Positions 63,603-64,000 of a stretch of DNA of 64,000 nt are shown piece by piece. The position numbers were made by a program, and so were the translations under genes. Positions within the stretch are counted from its first letter, which is position 1; every line of letters begins with the position of its first letter. The notes beneath the pieces were generated by a model, which did no database searches, was not told the origin of the DNA, and worked only from the letters and a program-made list of their open reading frames with translations. This DNA comes from Clavaria fumosa. Taxonomy: Eukaryota; Basidiomycota; Agaricomycetes; Agaricales; Clavariaceae. The stretch is taken from positions 248,001 through 312,000 of the forward strand of contig OX637803.1 in the NCBI GenBank assembly GCA_951802425.1, written 5' to 3'.

Positions 63603-63940
63603 TCAATCCATCCTGATAGGTTCGACCTTCTTAGGACTAGGCAGCGTGGGTATCCCGCCCCGGGCTCCCTGTTTGCTCGGCGCCGACCGCTGGACGTGCC
63701 TGCTTGCCGACACCGCCGTCTTCGCCTGAGGTGTCTCCCTCGTTCCGTGCAAAAGGCGATTCGGTTCCGCCCTGTCGACTTTGCGCAAGCCTTCGGGCGG
63801 TAGGCCGACCATCCTCAGCACAGCCCAGGGGAGCGAGAAGTTTGCCCGCGCGGCCGCGGCCACATATCTCGCAAGCTCGAGGTGCAGCGTGGGGTAGTAC
63901 GTCGTCGATGCTTTGCGGGCCACCTGGGGTGGTTGAGAAC
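63603..63940 (-). CDS. partial gene, unrecognised product
   Basis: The minus-strand frame VARKASTTYYPTLHLELARY continues ANFSLPWAVLRMVGLPPEGL and ends at 63603. A splice acceptor-like CCACCCCAG precedes it near 63930, so this looks like the last exon of a gene whose 5' part lies beyond or at the window edge. I do not recognise the domain. A plus-strand frame over the same bases is less likely coding. Confidence 0.35.
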
Positions 63941-64000
63941 AGTCAACGGAAGAACGGCGAGGCTGCTCCGAGCAAAAGCATACCAGTATGATGCGCTCGA

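Overview
This 64 kb window looks like the nuclear genome of a filamentous basidiomycete, most likely an Agaricomycete. The host genes carry many short GT-AG introns of about 50-65 nt, some with a CTGAC-like branch point. There is a multi-exon copper radical oxidase. The repeats are chromodomain Ty3/gypsy elements and a tyrosine-recombinase (Ngaro-type) retroelement, both typical of that group. I assigned functions by reading motifs, without database searches.

Layout. (1) 1-2329: CATGTGAC-rich repeats, a tyrosine-recombinase gene and a diverged LTR. (2) 2330-9256: gypsy element A (+), with open gag and pol and a 3' LTR but no recognisable 5' LTR. (3) 9257-34379: a nested retrotransposon cluster. 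The outer element C (-, TSD GTAAC) has its gag interrupted by a solo LTR (TSD GGGGG) and by element B (+, TSD TGTTG). The pol of B is interrupted by a solo LTR (TSD CCGA), by the 11.4 kb element D (-, TSD GCGT) and by a 312 bp hAT-like MITE (8 bp TSD). The protease region of D is interrupted by a 1.5 kb inverted-repeat element (TSD GTTCG) that carries 15 copies of a 34 bp repeat. Removing an insertion with one TSD copy restores the interrupted reading frame at the five junctions I could test. D also carries an intron-containing gene on its antisense strand (21478-23060) that encodes a Zn2Cys6-like cysteine cluster.

(4) 34385-53588: an ordinary gene-dense host segment. In order: copper radical oxidase (+), acyl-CoA-binding protein (-), a putative tail-anchored protein (+), a bHLH factor (+), PWP1 (+), eIF3j/HCR1 (-), COQ9 (+), tRNA-Gly(CCC) (+), a membrane-anchored GH17 glucanase (-) and a Sac7-type RhoGAP (-).

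(5) 53589-64000: an accessory region. It holds a decayed AAA-ATPase-like/PD-(D/E)XK gene, a probable copia fragment, and a 5.8 kb Ngaro retroelement with A1-ORFs-B1-A2-B2 split direct repeats. The Ngaro is inserted without target duplication into the 3' end of another PD-(D/E)XK-like gene. The window ends in a partial unrecognised gene.

The host genes do not form a single pathway; they are mostly housekeeping plus cell-wall and secreted enzymes. The two strongest candidates for something little described are the antisense Zn-cluster gene of element D and the 5-bp-TSD element whose inner terminal repeat has been amplified into a 34 bp array.
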